From: Tomitella gaofuii
GTDB lineage: Bacteria > Actinomycetota > Actinomycetes > Mycobacteriales > Mycobacteriaceae
NCBI RefSeq assembly: GCF_014126825.1
Contig: NZ_CP059900.1
Coordinates: forward strand, 1,178,001 to 1,242,000
Length of the DNA: 64,000 bases
Direction: 5' to 3'
The position numbers and the translations under genes are program-made. The notes under the pieces are model-generated. The model was not told the DNA's origin. It saw only the letters and a program-made list of their open reading frames with translations, and did not search any database. Shown piece by piece: positions 40,412-51,212 of this stretch (position 1 is the stretch's first letter; the number at the start of each line of letters is the position of its first letter).

Positions 40412-41788
40412 GTGGTGCGATCGGCTACGTCAGTGCACGCCGTGATCAAGGCGTACGACGTGCGGGGTCTCGTGGGCGAGCAGCTCGACGAGGGCTTCGT
40501 CCGCGACGTCGGCGCCGCGTTCGCGGCGCTGATGCGCGCGGAGGGCGCCGACGCCGTCGTCGTCGGCCACGACATGCGCGAGTCCTCGCCGGCGCTCGCC
40601 GCCGCCTTCGGCGAGGGCGTGCGGGCACAGGGGCTCGACGTCGTCGCACTGGGTCTGACGTCCACCGACGAGCTGTACTACGCCTCCGGCGCGGCGTCGT
40701 GTCCGGGCGCGATGTTCACCGCAAGCCACAACCCTGCCCGTTACAACGGCATCAAGATGTGTCGCGCGGGTGCGCGCCCGGTCGGGCAGGACTCGGGACT
40801 GGCGGTGATCGCCGATGCGGTGATCGCCGGCGTCCCGTCCTGGGACGGACGGCCCGGCGGGTCGTCGCGGCGGGACGTGCTCGGAGGCTATGCGGAGTTC
40901 CTGCGCGGTCTCGTGGACCTCAGCGCCATCCGCCCACTCACCGTCTCGGTGGACGCGGGCAGCGGAATGGGCGGCCACACGGTGCCGGCGGTGCTCGGCG
41001 GCGGGGGGCTGCCGCTCACGATCGACCCGCTCTACTTCGAGCTCGACGGCGATTTCCCGTATCACGAGGCGAACCCGCTCGACCCGAAGAACATCGTCGA
41101 CCTGCAGGAGCGCGTCGTCGAAGCAGGTGCGGACGTGGGCCTGGCGTTCGACGGGGACGCGGACCGTTGCTTCGTCGTCGACGAGCGGGGCCGGCCGGTG
41201 GCACCGTCGGCGGTGACGGCTCTGGTGGCCGAACGCGAGCTGGCGAAAGCGCCGGGGGCCACCATCATCCACAACCTCATCACCTCGCGAGCGGTGCCGG
41301 AGCTGGTCCGCGAGCTCGGCGGCACCCCGGTGCGCACCCGCGTCGGCCACTCGTTCATCAAATCGACGATGGCCGAGACCGGTGCGGTGTTCGGCGGTGA
41401 GCACTCGGCCCACTACTATTTCCGCGACTTCTGGAACGCCGATTCCGGCATGCTCGCCGCGATGCACGTGCTCGCCGCCCTGGGCGAGCAGGATCGCCCG
41501 CTGTCGGAGCTCATGGCCTCCTACACCCGGTACGCGGCCTCCGGCGAGATCAACTCGACGGTGGACGATGCGGCCGGGCGCACCGAAGCGGTGGTGGCGG
41601 CGTTCGCCGACCGGACGGAGTCGGTGGACGAGATGGACGGGGTCACCGTGGACCTGGAGGGCGGCGCGTGGTTCAACCTGCGGGCCTCCAACACCGAGCC
41701 GCTGCTGCGGCTCAACGCCGAGGCGGCAACGCAGGACGAGGTGGACGCGCTCGCCGCGGAGGTGCTCGCCGTGGTGCGGGGCGCCTGA
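40412..41788 (+). CDS. manB: Phosphomannomutase/phosphoglucomutase ManB
   Basis: 458 aa. AIKAYDVRG-type start (VIKAYDVRGLVGEQL), catalytic phosphoserine loop FTASHNPARYNGIK, metal-binding FDGDADRCFVVDE, sugar-binding GGEHSAHYYF and phosphate-binding RASNTEPLLRLN: complete alpha-D-phosphohexomutase. It interconverts mannose-6-phosphate and mannose-1-phosphate, feeding the GMPP encoded upstream. GTG 40412 is taken as start; GTG 40415 or 40370 are alternatives. Followed by Trm112, TobH and manA in one run of genes. Confidence 0.93.
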   Translation: MVRSATSVHAVIKAYDVRGLVGEQLDEGFVRDVGAAFAALMRAEGADAVVVGHDMRESSPALAAAFGEGVRAQGLDVVALGLTSTDELYYASGAASCPGAMFTASHNPARYNGIKMCRAGARPVGQDSGLAVIADAVIAGVPSWDGRPGGSSRRDVLGGYAEFLRGLVDLSAIRPLTVSVDAGSGMGGHTVPAVLGGGGLPLTIDPLYFELDGDFPYHEANPLDPKNIVDLQERVVEAGADVGLAFDGDADRCFVVDERGRPVAPSAVTALVAERELAKAPGATIIHNLITSRAVPELVRELGGTPVRTRVGHSFIKSTMAETGAVFGGEHSAHYYFRDFWNADSGMLAAMHVLAALGEQDRPLSELMASYTRYAASGEINSTVDDAAGRTEAVVAAFADRTESVDEMDGVTVDLEGGAWFNLRASNTEPLLRLNAEAATQDEVDALAAEVLAVVRGA

Positions 41789-41904
41789 GACCGCTGCGCG
41801 CCCGCGGCGGATCGGCAAGACTGACAGGTGTGCGACGGTGGTCGGCCGGGGACGCATCCGGCGGTCCCCGGTGCCCGGAACTGATTGCGGAAGGAACATT
41901 CGAG

Positions 41905-42141
41905 ATGGCGGTGGAGCTCGATCCCGTGCTCGCAGAGGTGCTGGCCTGCCCGGCGCCCGACCACGGAGCGCTGCGCGCGGGGACGCCGCAGGACCCCGAC
42001 GCGGACGTGCTCGCCTGCACCGTGTGCGGCCGGATGTACCCGGTGGTCGACGGCATCCCGGTGATGCTGCTCGACGAGGCGGTGTTGCCGGGCGACGGTG
42101 CGGCGGGACGGGCGACGGAGAACGGGGAACTGCCGACGTGA
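41905..42141 (+). CDS. Trm112-family protein
   Basis: 78 aa. VLAEVLACPAPDHGALR and LACTVCGRMYPVVDGIPVMLLDEA: the zinc-ribbon-like Trm112 fold with three Cys visible. In eukaryotes such proteins activate methyltransferases; the bacterial partner is unknown. ATG 41905 has AAGGA upstream. The stop overlaps the next start (GTGA). Confidence 0.82.
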   Translation: MAVELDPVLAEVLACPAPDHGALRAGTPQDPDADVLACTVCGRMYPVVDGIPVMLLDEAVLPGDGAAGRATENGELPT

Positions 42142-43337
42142 TCGCTCCGGCGTCCGGGTTCGACCTCGACGACGCCGAGCAGTTGATCCGCGGCGACCAC
42201 CGGGGGATCCTGCGGTCGGCGGCGTCCGGGGGCGCGCAGGTCCGCGCGGTGGCGACGGCGGTGGTGGAAGACGTGCTCGCCCCGATCACGGGTCTACGCC
42301 CGCGTGCGGTGGTGCTCGTGGCACGCCGCGGCGGCGGCGCGGCCGCTGCCGACGTGGCCGCCGCCGCGCTCGGACCGGACCTCGACGTCCCCGTGGTGGG
42401 TGCGGCGGCATTGCCGGAGTGGGTCGGTTCCCTGGACCTGGTGGTCGTGCTCGGCGACGACGCCGGAGACCCTGCGCTGAGCGGCGCGGTGGGGGAGGCA
42501 CTGCGGCGCGGCGCGGACACGGTCGTCACCGTGCCTGCGGAGGGGCCCGTCGGCGCGGCTGCGGGCACGCGGGCGCTGACGGTGCCCCCGCGGGTCCCGG
42601 TGCTCATCGCCCACCGGTTCCTGCACCACCTCACTGTCGCCCTGGCCGTTCTGGCCACCGCGCGGCCCGAGCGGTGCGCGCGGTGGCTGGGGACGCGGGA
42701 CGTGGCGGCGGGACTGACGGCCCTCGCGGACCGGCTCGACGGCGAGGCGCTGTCCGACGGACCCGGGCGCGAGGCATTCCGCAATCCGGCCAAAGCGCTG
42801 GCGGACGCGATGCTCGGTCACGACGTGGTGTTCGCCGGCGACGACGCCGTCACCACGGCCTTGGCGCGCTGCGCATCGAGTGACCTGCTGTCCACCGCGG
42901 GCGCCGCCGCCGCGGCGGCGGGACTGGTCGACGTGCTGGGGGCGCCGCCGGTCGCGGGCCGCGCCGGCGGCCCCGCGGTCGACCCGATCTTCCACGACGA
43001 ACAGATCGACGGGCCGGCCCCGGCCCCGCGCCGGGTGTTCGTCTTCGCGGCCGGCGGCGACGAGCCCGCGGTGCGGCGCCGCATGGCGGCGGTGCCGGAC
43101 GGGGAGTTGCTGCTGGCGGCCGCCGGCGACCGCCCGTACTCCGATCCGGACACGGACGTTGGGGCCGACTCCGCTCGGGTCGGCCCGGAACCCGCCGGAT
43201 CCTTGCTCGCGTCGGGGGCGGGGACGTTGATCGCGCAGTGCGCGGTGCTGGCGGTGCGGTGGCAGACGGCGGCCGGCTACGTGGCCGCGGCCTCCGGCGC
43301 GGCGGAGTGGGGCGGCCTGCAGGGGGAACCGGGGTAG
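42138..43337 (+). CDS. TobH-like / SIS-domain-related protein (Rv3256c type)
   Basis: 399 aa. DDAEQLIRGDHRGILRSAASGGAQVR at the N-terminus and VLIAHRFLHHLTVALAVLAT in the middle match the family that sits between Trm112 and manA in mycobacteria. The fold appears related to SIS-domain phosphosugar isomerases, but clear active-site residues cannot be identified. Probably linked to mannose phosphate metabolism by context only. GTG 42138 overlaps the Trm112 stop; its TAG overlaps the manA start. Confidence 0.75.
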   Translation: MIAPASGFDLDDAEQLIRGDHRGILRSAASGGAQVRAVATAVVEDVLAPITGLRPRAVVLVARRGGGAAAADVAAAALGPDLDVPVVGAAALPEWVGSLDLVVVLGDDAGDPALSGAVGEALRRGADTVVTVPAEGPVGAAAGTRALTVPPRVPVLIAHRFLHHLTVALAVLATARPERCARWLGTRDVAAGLTALADRLDGEALSDGPGREAFRNPAKALADAMLGHDVVFAGDDAVTTALARCASSDLLSTAGAAAAAAGLVDVLGAPPVAGRAGGPAVDPIFHDEQIDGPAPAPRRVFVFAAGGDEPAVRRRMAAVPDGELLLAAAGDRPYSDPDTDVGADSARVGPEPAGSLLASGAGTLIAQCAVLAVRWQTAAGYVAAASGAAEWGGLQGEPG

Positions 43338-44647
43338 TGCTGGTACTCGATGCTGTGGTGCGCTCCTACGCCTGGGGGTCGCGCACCGCGTTGGCGCGGC
43401 TGCGCGGCGACGCCGGCCCTTCGGTGCACCCTGAGGCGGAGCTGTGGTTCGGCGCGCACCCGGCCGATTCCGCACACGTGCGCGGCGGCGGGAACGCCGG
43501 GGCCGGGGACGCAGTGGCCGGGAATGCAGTGGCCGGGTACGGCCGCCGGTCGCTACTGGACCTGATCGAGTCCGATCCCGAGGGGCAGCTCGGCGCCGAG
43601 GTGCTCGCGCGGTTCGGTCCGCGGCTGCCGTTCCTGCTCAAGCTGTTGGCGGCGGAGGAGCCGCTGTCGCTGCAGGCGCACCCCAGCAGGGATCAGGCGC
43701 TCGAGGGGTTCGACCGTGAGGAGGGCGCGGGGATACCCCTCGACTCGCCCATCCGCAACTATCGGGACCGCAACCACAAACCCGAGGTGGTCGTCGCACT
43801 CGAACGGTTCGACGCGCTCGCCGGGTTCCGCGACCCGGTACGCACCGTCGAACTGCTGGGCGCCATCGGCGTGCCGGAACTCGACCCGCACCTGGGCCTG
43901 CTGCGCGGGCAACCGGACGAGTCCGGGCTGCGGGCGTTGTTCACCACCTGGATCACCATGCCGCAGGCGATGGTCCACCGGCTGCTGCCGAAGGTGCTCG
44001 AAGGCTGCATCGGTTACCTCGCCGAGCACGGCAACGGCGGGGAGTTCGCGGCGGAGGCCCGCTCCACGCTGCAGATCGGCGAGGCCTACCCCGGCGACGT
44101 GGGCGTGCTGTCGTCGATGCTGCTGAACCGGGTGACGCTGGAGCCCGGTGAGGCGCTGTATCTGCCGGCCGGCAACCTGCACGCCTACCTGCACGGCGTC
44201 GGCGTGGAGATCATGGCGAACTCCGACAACGTGCTGCGCGGCGGGCTCACGCCCAAGCATGTCGACGTCCCCGAGCTGTTGCGCGTGCTCGACTTCCACT
44301 CGGTCCCCGCCACCCCCACGGAGGGCGTCGCCGCCGGGGCCCGCGAGCGCCGTTACCCGTCGGACACCCCGGAGTTCAGCCTGAGCAGCATCGACCTGCG
44401 CGGCGGCTGCGTGGAACTGTCGGGTGCCGGGCCGGAGATATTGCTCTGCACGGAGGGCGCCGTCAGGGCACACTGTGATGCTGTGGACACCACGATTCAT
44501 GCGACCCAGGCGTTGTGGGTGCCGGCGTCGTCCGGGCCGGTCACGCTGACCGCGGTGCCGCGGGGCCGCGGGCGGGAACAGGGGGGCGGGGCCGCCGGCG
44601 ACGGCCCGCGGGCGCAGATCTTCCGGGCGCGGGTGGGATCCGCGTGA
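43337..44647 (+). CDS. manA: Mannose-6-phosphate isomerase, class I
   Basis: 436 aa. Type I PMI: YAWGSRTALARL, ELWFGAHP, LPFLLKLLAAEEPLSLQAHPSRDQA (metal-binding Gln/His), NHKPEVVVAL (metal Glu) and YLPAGNLHAYLHGVGVEIMANSDNVLRGGLTPKHVD with a metal His. It converts fructose-6-phosphate to mannose-6-phosphate for the ManB-GMPP route. GTG 43337 overlaps the TobH stop by one base. An Asn/Gly/Ala-rich insert lies near residue 55. Confidence 0.94.
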   Translation: MLVLDAVVRSYAWGSRTALARLRGDAGPSVHPEAELWFGAHPADSAHVRGGGNAGAGDAVAGNAVAGYGRRSLLDLIESDPEGQLGAEVLARFGPRLPFLLKLLAAEEPLSLQAHPSRDQALEGFDREEGAGIPLDSPIRNYRDRNHKPEVVVALERFDALAGFRDPVRTVELLGAIGVPELDPHLGLLRGQPDESGLRALFTTWITMPQAMVHRLLPKVLEGCIGYLAEHGNGGEFAAEARSTLQIGEAYPGDVGVLSSMLLNRVTLEPGEALYLPAGNLHAYLHGVGVEIMANSDNVLRGGLTPKHVDVPELLRVLDFHSVPATPTEGVAAGARERRYPSDTPEFSLSSIDLRGGCVELSGAGPEILLCTEGAVRAHCDAVDTTIHATQALWVPASSGPVTLTAVPRGRGREQGGGAAGDGPRAQIFRARVGSA

Positions 44648-45585
44648 GCTCCGGCCATGGACAGGAGGGCATGAGGACGATACTCGCGGCCTTGTCGGCC
44701 AACCTGGGCATCGCGGTGGGCAAGTTCGTCGGCTTCGCCGTCACAGGGTCGTCGTCGATGCTCGCGGAAGGCGTGCACTCGGTGGCCGACACGGCGAACC
44801 AGGCTCTGCTGTTGGTGGGCCGCAAGCAGGCGTCGAAGCGGCCGGACCGTCTGCACCAGTTCGGCTACGGCCGCAACCGCTACTTCTACGCGTTCGTCGT
44901 GGCGCTCGTGCTGTTCAGCATGGGTTCGGTGTTCGCGGTCTACGAGGGCATCGGGAAGATCCGGCATCCGGAGGAGCTCAGCAGCCCGTTCGTCGCCATC
45001 GCGATCCTGCTCGTCGCCATCGCGCTCGAGGGCTACAGCTTCCACACCGCCCGCGGCGAGTCGAAGGCGCTCAAGGGCCGGCAAAGCTGGTGGGGATTCA
45101 TCCGCAGCAGCAGGAACCCGGAGCTGCCGGTGGTGCTGCTGGAGGACTCCGGGGCGCTGATGGGCCTGGTGCTGGCGCTGGCGGGCGTGGGGCTCACCAT
45201 GGCCACCGGCGACGCGGTGTGGGACGGCGTGGGCACGGTGCTCATCGGCTGTCTGCTCGGCGCCATCGCGATCGTGCTCATCGTGGAGATGAAGTCGCTG
45301 CTCATCGGCGAGGCCGCCACAGAGGAGCAGGAGAGGCGGATCATGGCCGCGCTGGACGAAGGACTTGCCGAGCGGGTGATCCACCTGCGCACCCAGTACC
45401 TGAGCCCGGACGAGTTGCTGGTGGCCGCCAAGATCGCGCTGCCCGCCGGCACGCCCCTCGACGAGGTGGCGGCGCAGGTGGACGCGGCCGAGGCGCGGAT
45501 CCGCGAGGCCGTGCCGGTGGCGCGTCTCATCTACATCGAGCCGGACCTGGACCGGGCGCGCGGCGCCGGAAGCACGGACCGCTAG
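44644..45585 (+). CDS. Cation diffusion facilitator (CDF) transporter
   Basis: 313 aa with five to six membrane helices. Family motifs: SSSMLAEGVHSVADTANQALLL in helix 2 (metal-site Asp/His) and FGYGRNRYFYAFVVALVLFSMGSVFAVYEG, then VVLLEDSGALMGLVLALAGV for the second metal site, and a cytoplasmic C-terminal domain. It exports divalent metals such as zinc. GTG 44644 overlaps the manA stop as GTGA; ATG 44671 directly after AGGAGGG is the alternative, with an unusually short gap. Confidence 0.86.
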   Translation: MSSGHGQEGMRTILAALSANLGIAVGKFVGFAVTGSSSMLAEGVHSVADTANQALLLVGRKQASKRPDRLHQFGYGRNRYFYAFVVALVLFSMGSVFAVYEGIGKIRHPEELSSPFVAIAILLVAIALEGYSFHTARGESKALKGRQSWWGFIRSSRNPELPVVLLEDSGALMGLVLALAGVGLTMATGDAVWDGVGTVLIGCLLGAIAIVLIVEMKSLLIGEAATEEQERRIMAALDEGLAERVIHLRTQYLSPDELLVAAKIALPAGTPLDEVAAQVDAAEARIREAVPVARLIYIEPDLDRARGAGSTDR

Positions 45586-45588
45586 CCT
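45583..45588 (+). promoter_or_regulatory. Possible -10 element for ahcY
   Basis: TAGCCT, overlapping the CDF stop codon, 48 bases before the ahcY ATG. It fits TANNNT. Confidence 0.35.
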
Positions 45589-45636
45589 GGCAGACGGTCC
45601 ACGGGCGGACCGACCGGACGTGACGAGGAGAGGTAC

Positions 45637-47126
<1,490 letters not shown>

Positions 47127-47127
<1 letters not shown>

Positions 47128-47783
47128 TGGGCGTGCTCATCGCGGTGGAGGGCATCGACGGGGCGGGCAAGCGCACGCTCACCGGCCGCCTCGTCGACGC
47201 CTGGCGCCGGGCGGGGCTGACCGTCGCTACCGCCGCGTTCCCCCGCTACGGCGCGTCGGTGCACGCCGACCTGGGCGCCGAGGCGCTGCACGGGGGGCAC
47301 GGCGACCTGGTCGACTCCGTCTACGGCATGGCGCTGATGTGGGCGCTGGACCGGCGCGACGCAGGCGATGACCTGGCCGGGATGATCGCCGGGCACGACG
47401 TGGTGCTGCTGGACCGCTACGTCGCCTCCAACGCGGCGTACGGGGCGGCGCGGCTGCGCGAGGGCTGCGGGGGTCCGTTCACCGAGTGGGTGCGCGGTCT
47501 GGAGTTCGGCCGGTTCGGCCTGCCGGTTCCGGACGCGCAGCTGTTGCTCGACGTGCCGGTGGGGCTGGCGCGCGAGCGCGCCGCCCAGCGCGAGGCGCAG
47601 GATCCGTCGCGGTCCCGGGATGCCTACGAGCGCGACGACTCCCTGCAGGCCCGGGTGGCGGCTGCTTACGAGGCGCTCGCCGACGCCGCCTGGGTGTCGC
47701 AGTGGGAGTCGGTGCCGCCGGATGCGGCGGGGTCGGCGGACGCGGTCGACGCGCTGGCGGAGCGTATCGCCCACGCGGGGTGA
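47127..47783 (+). CDS. tmk: Thymidylate kinase
   Basis: 218 aa. P-loop VEGIDGAGKRTL, AFPRYG, LDRYVASNAAYGAARL and RDAYERDDSLQ lid region; the Lys/Arg layout of the P-loop and lid is mycobacteria-like. It phosphorylates dTMP to dTDP. ATG 47127 overlaps the ahcY TGA by one base. In M. tuberculosis mtrA follows directly; here 3.9 kb of insertion intervenes. Confidence 0.94.
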
Positions 47784-47919
47784 CGTGCGGCCGGGTGCGT
47801 CATCGCGTCCGGGCCGGGGTGCGCGGATCCACACCGATCGGCGCGTATTCCCCGATTTCGCATCGATAGGGTTCGGACTACGACATTCTTGTAGACCAAG
47901 CGTCTGACAAGAGGTGTTG

Positions 47920-49101
47920 ATGGTGTCCCTCCGTGCACTCGCATTCATGATCGCGCTCGCTGCATTCGTTCTAGGAGCGGGTGCGGCCACTGCAGGGGCT
48001 GACCCGCTGCCCGCGGACGGAAGCGCACCTTCGGGCGTTCCCGGCGCAATCGAGTACTCCTCGTACATGACCGACGACGCCGGCCGGTCATTGATCCTCC
48101 GCGGGTTCAACACGGCATCCAGCGCCAAGAGCGCCCCCGACGGGATGCCGGACTTCACCGAGGCCGACCTGGAGCGTGAGCACGCCGAGATGGGGACGAA
48201 CTTCGTCCGGTTCCTGATCTCATGGCGTTCGGTGGAACCGGAGCCCGGCCGGTACAGCCAGGACTATCTCGACCTGGTCGAGGAGCGGGTCGGCTGGTAT
48301 GCGGAGCGCGGGTACAAGGTGATGCTGGACATGCACCAGGATGTGTATTCGGGCGCGATCGACTCGCACGGCGCCGGCGGCAACGGTGCCGGCGCCCTCG
48401 GGAACGGCGCGCCGGCGTGGGCCACATACACCGACGGGTTGCCTGTGCTGGACATGCCCCGCTGGGAACTGCTGTACCTCAACCCGGGCGTGATCCGCGC
48501 ATACGACAACTTCTGGAACACGACGGGTCGGCATCCCGAACTCGCCGAGCATTACGCGTTGGCGTGGCAGGCTGTGGCGGAGCGCTTCGAGGACAACGAC
48601 GCAGTGATCGCATATGACCTGATGAACGAGCCGTTCGGCGGGTCGGTGCAGGGCCCGGCGTTCGAAGCGGGCCCGCTTGCGTCGCTGTATCAGCGCGTCA
48701 CCGACGCCATCCGCGAGGTCGACCAGGACAGCTGGGTGTGTCTGGCGCCGCAGGCGATCGGTGTCAATCAGGGGTTGCCCAGCGGCCTCACGCCGATTGA
48801 AGACCCCCGGGACGGTCACCCGCGCATCGCATACTGCCCGCATCTGTATCCGCTCGCCTCGGAACTGGGGAGCGGGTAGGAGGGTGTTGCGCGGACGCTC
48901 ACCGATGCGACGGTGGAAACGTGGCAGGCGGACACGGTGCGGACCGCCGAGGAGCTCGGCGACGTGCCGATAATCCTCGGCGAGTTCGGCCTGGACACCA
49001 CCACGCCGGGTGCGCGCGAGTACATCGACCGTGTCTACGCGGCGGCCCGCGAGATCGGTGCGGGCGTCGCCTACTGGTCCAGTGACCCCGGAACGTGGGG
49101 G
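47920..49101 (+). pseudogene. Endoglycoceramidase-like GH5 gene, 5' part (amber codon, then IS insertion)
   Basis: Signal peptide MVSLRALAFMIALAAFVLGA ending near TAGADP, then a GH5 domain: SLILRGFNTASSAKS, GTNFVRFLISWRSVEPEPG, GYKVMLDMHQDVYSG and the acid/base Glu237 in YDLMNEPFGG. An in-frame TAG at 48877-48879 follows residue 319; the same frame continues with GDVPIILGEFGLDTT, holding the nucleophile Glu (codon 355), and GVAYWSSDPGTWG, until a mobile element starts at 49102. The 3' end is found beyond it at 51250. ATG 47920 has GAGG upstream. A protein ending at the amber codon lacks the nucleophile and should be inactive. Intact relatives cut glucosylceramide-type glycolipids. Confidence 0.85.
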
Positions 49102-49122
49102 TTCTGAACTGTTCAGTGTTTC

Positions 49123-49147
49123 GTGAGCAAACGTGACCGAATGTGTG
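49123..49147 (+). repeat. IS607 left-end repeat
   Basis: GTGAGC (49123-49128), ten bases, then GAATGTGTG (49139-49147); together the reverse complement of the right-end block with a 10-bp insert. A CTGAAC-T-GTTCAG palindrome sits at 49104-49116 just inside the junction and may be a transposase site. Confidence 0.55.
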
Positions 49148-49160
49148 TTTTACAGAGCAT

Positions 49161-49748
49161 GTGAAGTTGGCTCAGTGGGCGCGTGCGCAGGGTGTGCATC
49201 CGCAGACGGCGTACCGGTGGTTCCGGGAGGACCGGATGCCGGTGCCCGCGCGCCGTCTGGATTCGGGCACGATCTGGGTCGACGTGGCCGATACCCGGCC
49301 TGATGGTCGGGTGGTGGTGTACGCGCGGGTGTCCTCGCACGATCAGCGTGCCGACCTGGACAGGCAGGTCGCCCGGCTCACCGAGTGGGCCACGGTGAAC
49401 GGCCACACGGTGGGCGAGGTGGTCACCGAGGTCGGGTCCGGGCTGAACGGGAAACGCCCGAAGATCCGGCGGATCTTGTCGGACCCGTCTGCGACGGTGC
49501 TTGTCGTGGAGCATCGTGATCGGCTGGCCCGGTTCGGGGTCGAACACCTCGAACCGGCCCTGTCGGCGCAGGGCCGGCGCATCGTGGTGACCGACGACGG
49601 CGGGTCCGACGACGATCTGGTCCGCGACATGATCGAGGTGCTGACCGCGATGTGCGCCCGCCTGTACGGGCGCCGCGGCGCCCGGAACCGGGCGATGCGC
49701 GCGGTCACCGCCACCAAGCATGACGACCCGCCCGGGGCGGACCGCTGA
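49161..49748 (+). CDS. IS607-family serine transposase TnpA
   Basis: 195 aa. N-terminal MerR-like HTH (VKLAQWARAQGVHPQTAYRWFREDRMPVPARR), then the resolvase domain VVVYARVSSHDQRADLDRQVARL with catalytic Ser58/59, and LVVEHRDRLARFGVEHLEPAL. Such enzymes recombine at GG dinucleotides through a circular intermediate. GTG 49161 aligns with other IS607 transposases (MKLAEWARKQGV); the frame is open to 49143. The last codon abuts tnpB. Confidence 0.9.
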   Translation: MKLAQWARAQGVHPQTAYRWFREDRMPVPARRLDSGTIWVDVADTRPDGRVVVYARVSSHDQRADLDRQVARLTEWATVNGHTVGEVVTEVGSGLNGKRPKIRRILSDPSATVLVVEHRDRLARFGVEHLEPALSAQGRRIVVTDDGGSDDDLVRDMIEVLTAMCARLYGRRGARNRAMRAVTATKHDDPPGADR

Positions 49749-51212
49749 ATGGCCGGGTTCGAGATTCCTGACGGCGAGGCGGTGCAGGCATACCGGTTCG
49801 CGCTCGACCCGACTCCTGCCCAGGTGCGGGCGCTGCGGTCGCACGCGGGCGGGGCGCGCAAGGCGCACAACACGATGTTGGCCGTAGTGAAGGCGGTCAT
49901 GGATCAGCGGGCCGCGGAACGCTCGTACGGGATCGCCGACGCGGATCTGACGCCGTCGCTCAGCCGGTCGCTCGCCGGGCTGCGTAAGCAGTGGAACGCC
50001 CGTAAACACAAGGCCGCGCCGTGGTGGGCCGAGAACTCGAAGGAGGCGTACAACACCGGTCTCGACGGCCTGGCCCGTGGCCTGGACGCGTGGGCGAAGT
50101 CCCGCAACGGTGAGCGGGCAGGCAGAGCGGTCGGGTTCCCGAAGTTCAAGACCGCCCGGTCGCGCCGGTCGATACGTTTCACCACCGGCACCATCCGGGT
50201 CGAGCCGGACCGCCACCACGTCACCCTCCCCAGGCTCGGGCGCATCAGAACGCACGAGTCGACCCGGAAACTGGCCCGCCGCATCGAGGCGGGTACCGCC
50301 CGTATCCTGTCGGCCACCGCGTCCGAGGACTCGACGGGGCGGTGGCACTGCGCGTTCCAGGTCCTCGTGCAGCGCACTATCGCCGTGCCCGGACACGTCA
50401 GAGCCGGCGCGCCGGTGGTGGGTGTCGATGTCGGCGTGAAGGCCGACTCGCTACTGGTGATCGCCACCCCAGGTGGGAGCGAGGCCAGCCGGGTGCCGGC
50501 ACCGAAAGCGTACGCACGAACTCAGGCCAAGCGCCGTGCGCTGCAGCGCCGGGCAGCACGCCAGCAGGGCCCCTACGACCCGGCCACGAAGACCAGACGG
50601 CAACCGTCGAAGCGGTGGGCCCGGACCCAGGCCCGGATCAACACGACCCATGCCCGCGCTGCCGCCGTGCGCCGCGACGTGCTGCACAAGGCCACCACCG
50701 CCCTCGCTCAGCAGCATCGGGTGATCGTCGTGGAGACGCTCAACGCGGCCGGCATGCGCAGTGCGGGAGGAAGCCGGAAGAAGGGCCTGAACCGGGCCCT
50801 GGCGGACGCTTCCCTCGCCGAGGTCCGCCGGATGCTCGGCTACAAAACCCGCTGGTACGGCTCGACCCTGGTCGAGGCCGGCCGATACTTTCCGTCGTCG
50901 AAGACGTGCTCGGGCTGCGGTGGGCGAAAGCCAAACCTGACGCTGGCCGAGCGCACCTACGTGTGTGATCACTGCGGCCTGCAGGTCGACCGTGACCTGA
51001 ACGCCGCGATCAACCTCGCCCGACTCGGCGAAACCCGTTCGTGGGGTGAACAGAGTCCCGCCGGGAGTGGCCCGGTGGCAGGACGTGGAGCCATGCAGGA
51101 GTCCGCGGCCGCGCAAGCGGCCAACGCAGCAGGCCATGAAGCGTCAACCCCGCCCCGGCAGCCGTCGGGTAAGACGGGGACCGCCTCACCGCAAGGCGAG
51201 GCTGCCTCATGA
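49749..51212 (+). CDS. TnpB RNA-guided endonuclease
   Basis: 487 aa. RuvC-like nuclease with all three acidic residues: Asp227 (GVDVGVK), Glu329 (VIVVETLNAAG), Asp416 (DRDLNAAINLARLG), and a zinc finger C387-C390/C406-C409 between them. N-terminal helical/WED-like region precedes it. So this TnpB looks active, unlike many degraded copies. Starts at ATG right after the tnpA stop. The C-terminal 65 residues beyond the RuvC domain are Gly/Ala/Ser-rich, unusual, and overlap the DNA expected to encode the guide-RNA scaffold. Known TnpBs cut DNA guided by a reRNA (omegaRNA) from the element's right end. Confidence 0.92.
   Translation: MAGFEIPDGEAVQAYRFALDPTPAQVRALRSHAGGARKAHNTMLAVVKAVMDQRAAERSYGIADADLTPSLSRSLAGLRKQWNARKHKAAPWWAENSKEAYNTGLDGLARGLDAWAKSRNGERAGRAVGFPKFKTARSRRSIRFTTGTIRVEPDRHHVTLPRLGRIRTHESTRKLARRIEAGTARILSATASEDSTGRWHCAFQVLVQRTIAVPGHVRAGAPVVGVDVGVKADSLLVIATPGGSEASRVPAPKAYARTQAKRRALQRRAARQQGPYDPATKTRRQPSKRWARTQARINTTHARAAAVRRDVLHKATTALAQQHRVIVVETLNAAGMRSAGGSRKKGLNRALADASLAEVRRMLGYKTRWYGSTLVEAGRYFPSSKTCSGCGGRKPNLTLAERTYVCDHCGLQVDRDLNAAINLARLGETRSWGEQSPAGSGPVAGRGAMQESAAAQAANAAGHEASTPPRQPSGKTGTASPQGEAAS

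Noticed and set aside
47784-47919. Left edge of a larger genomic island at the GH5 gene
   Set aside because: No tRNA, integrase or direct repeats at the gap; only the IS607 element itself is supported as mobile.
48877-48879. TAG as a recoded pyrrolysine or readthrough codon in the GH5 gene
   Set aside because: No pyrrolysine genes or readthrough signal seen, and the gene is also cut by an IS, so ordinary decay is simpler.
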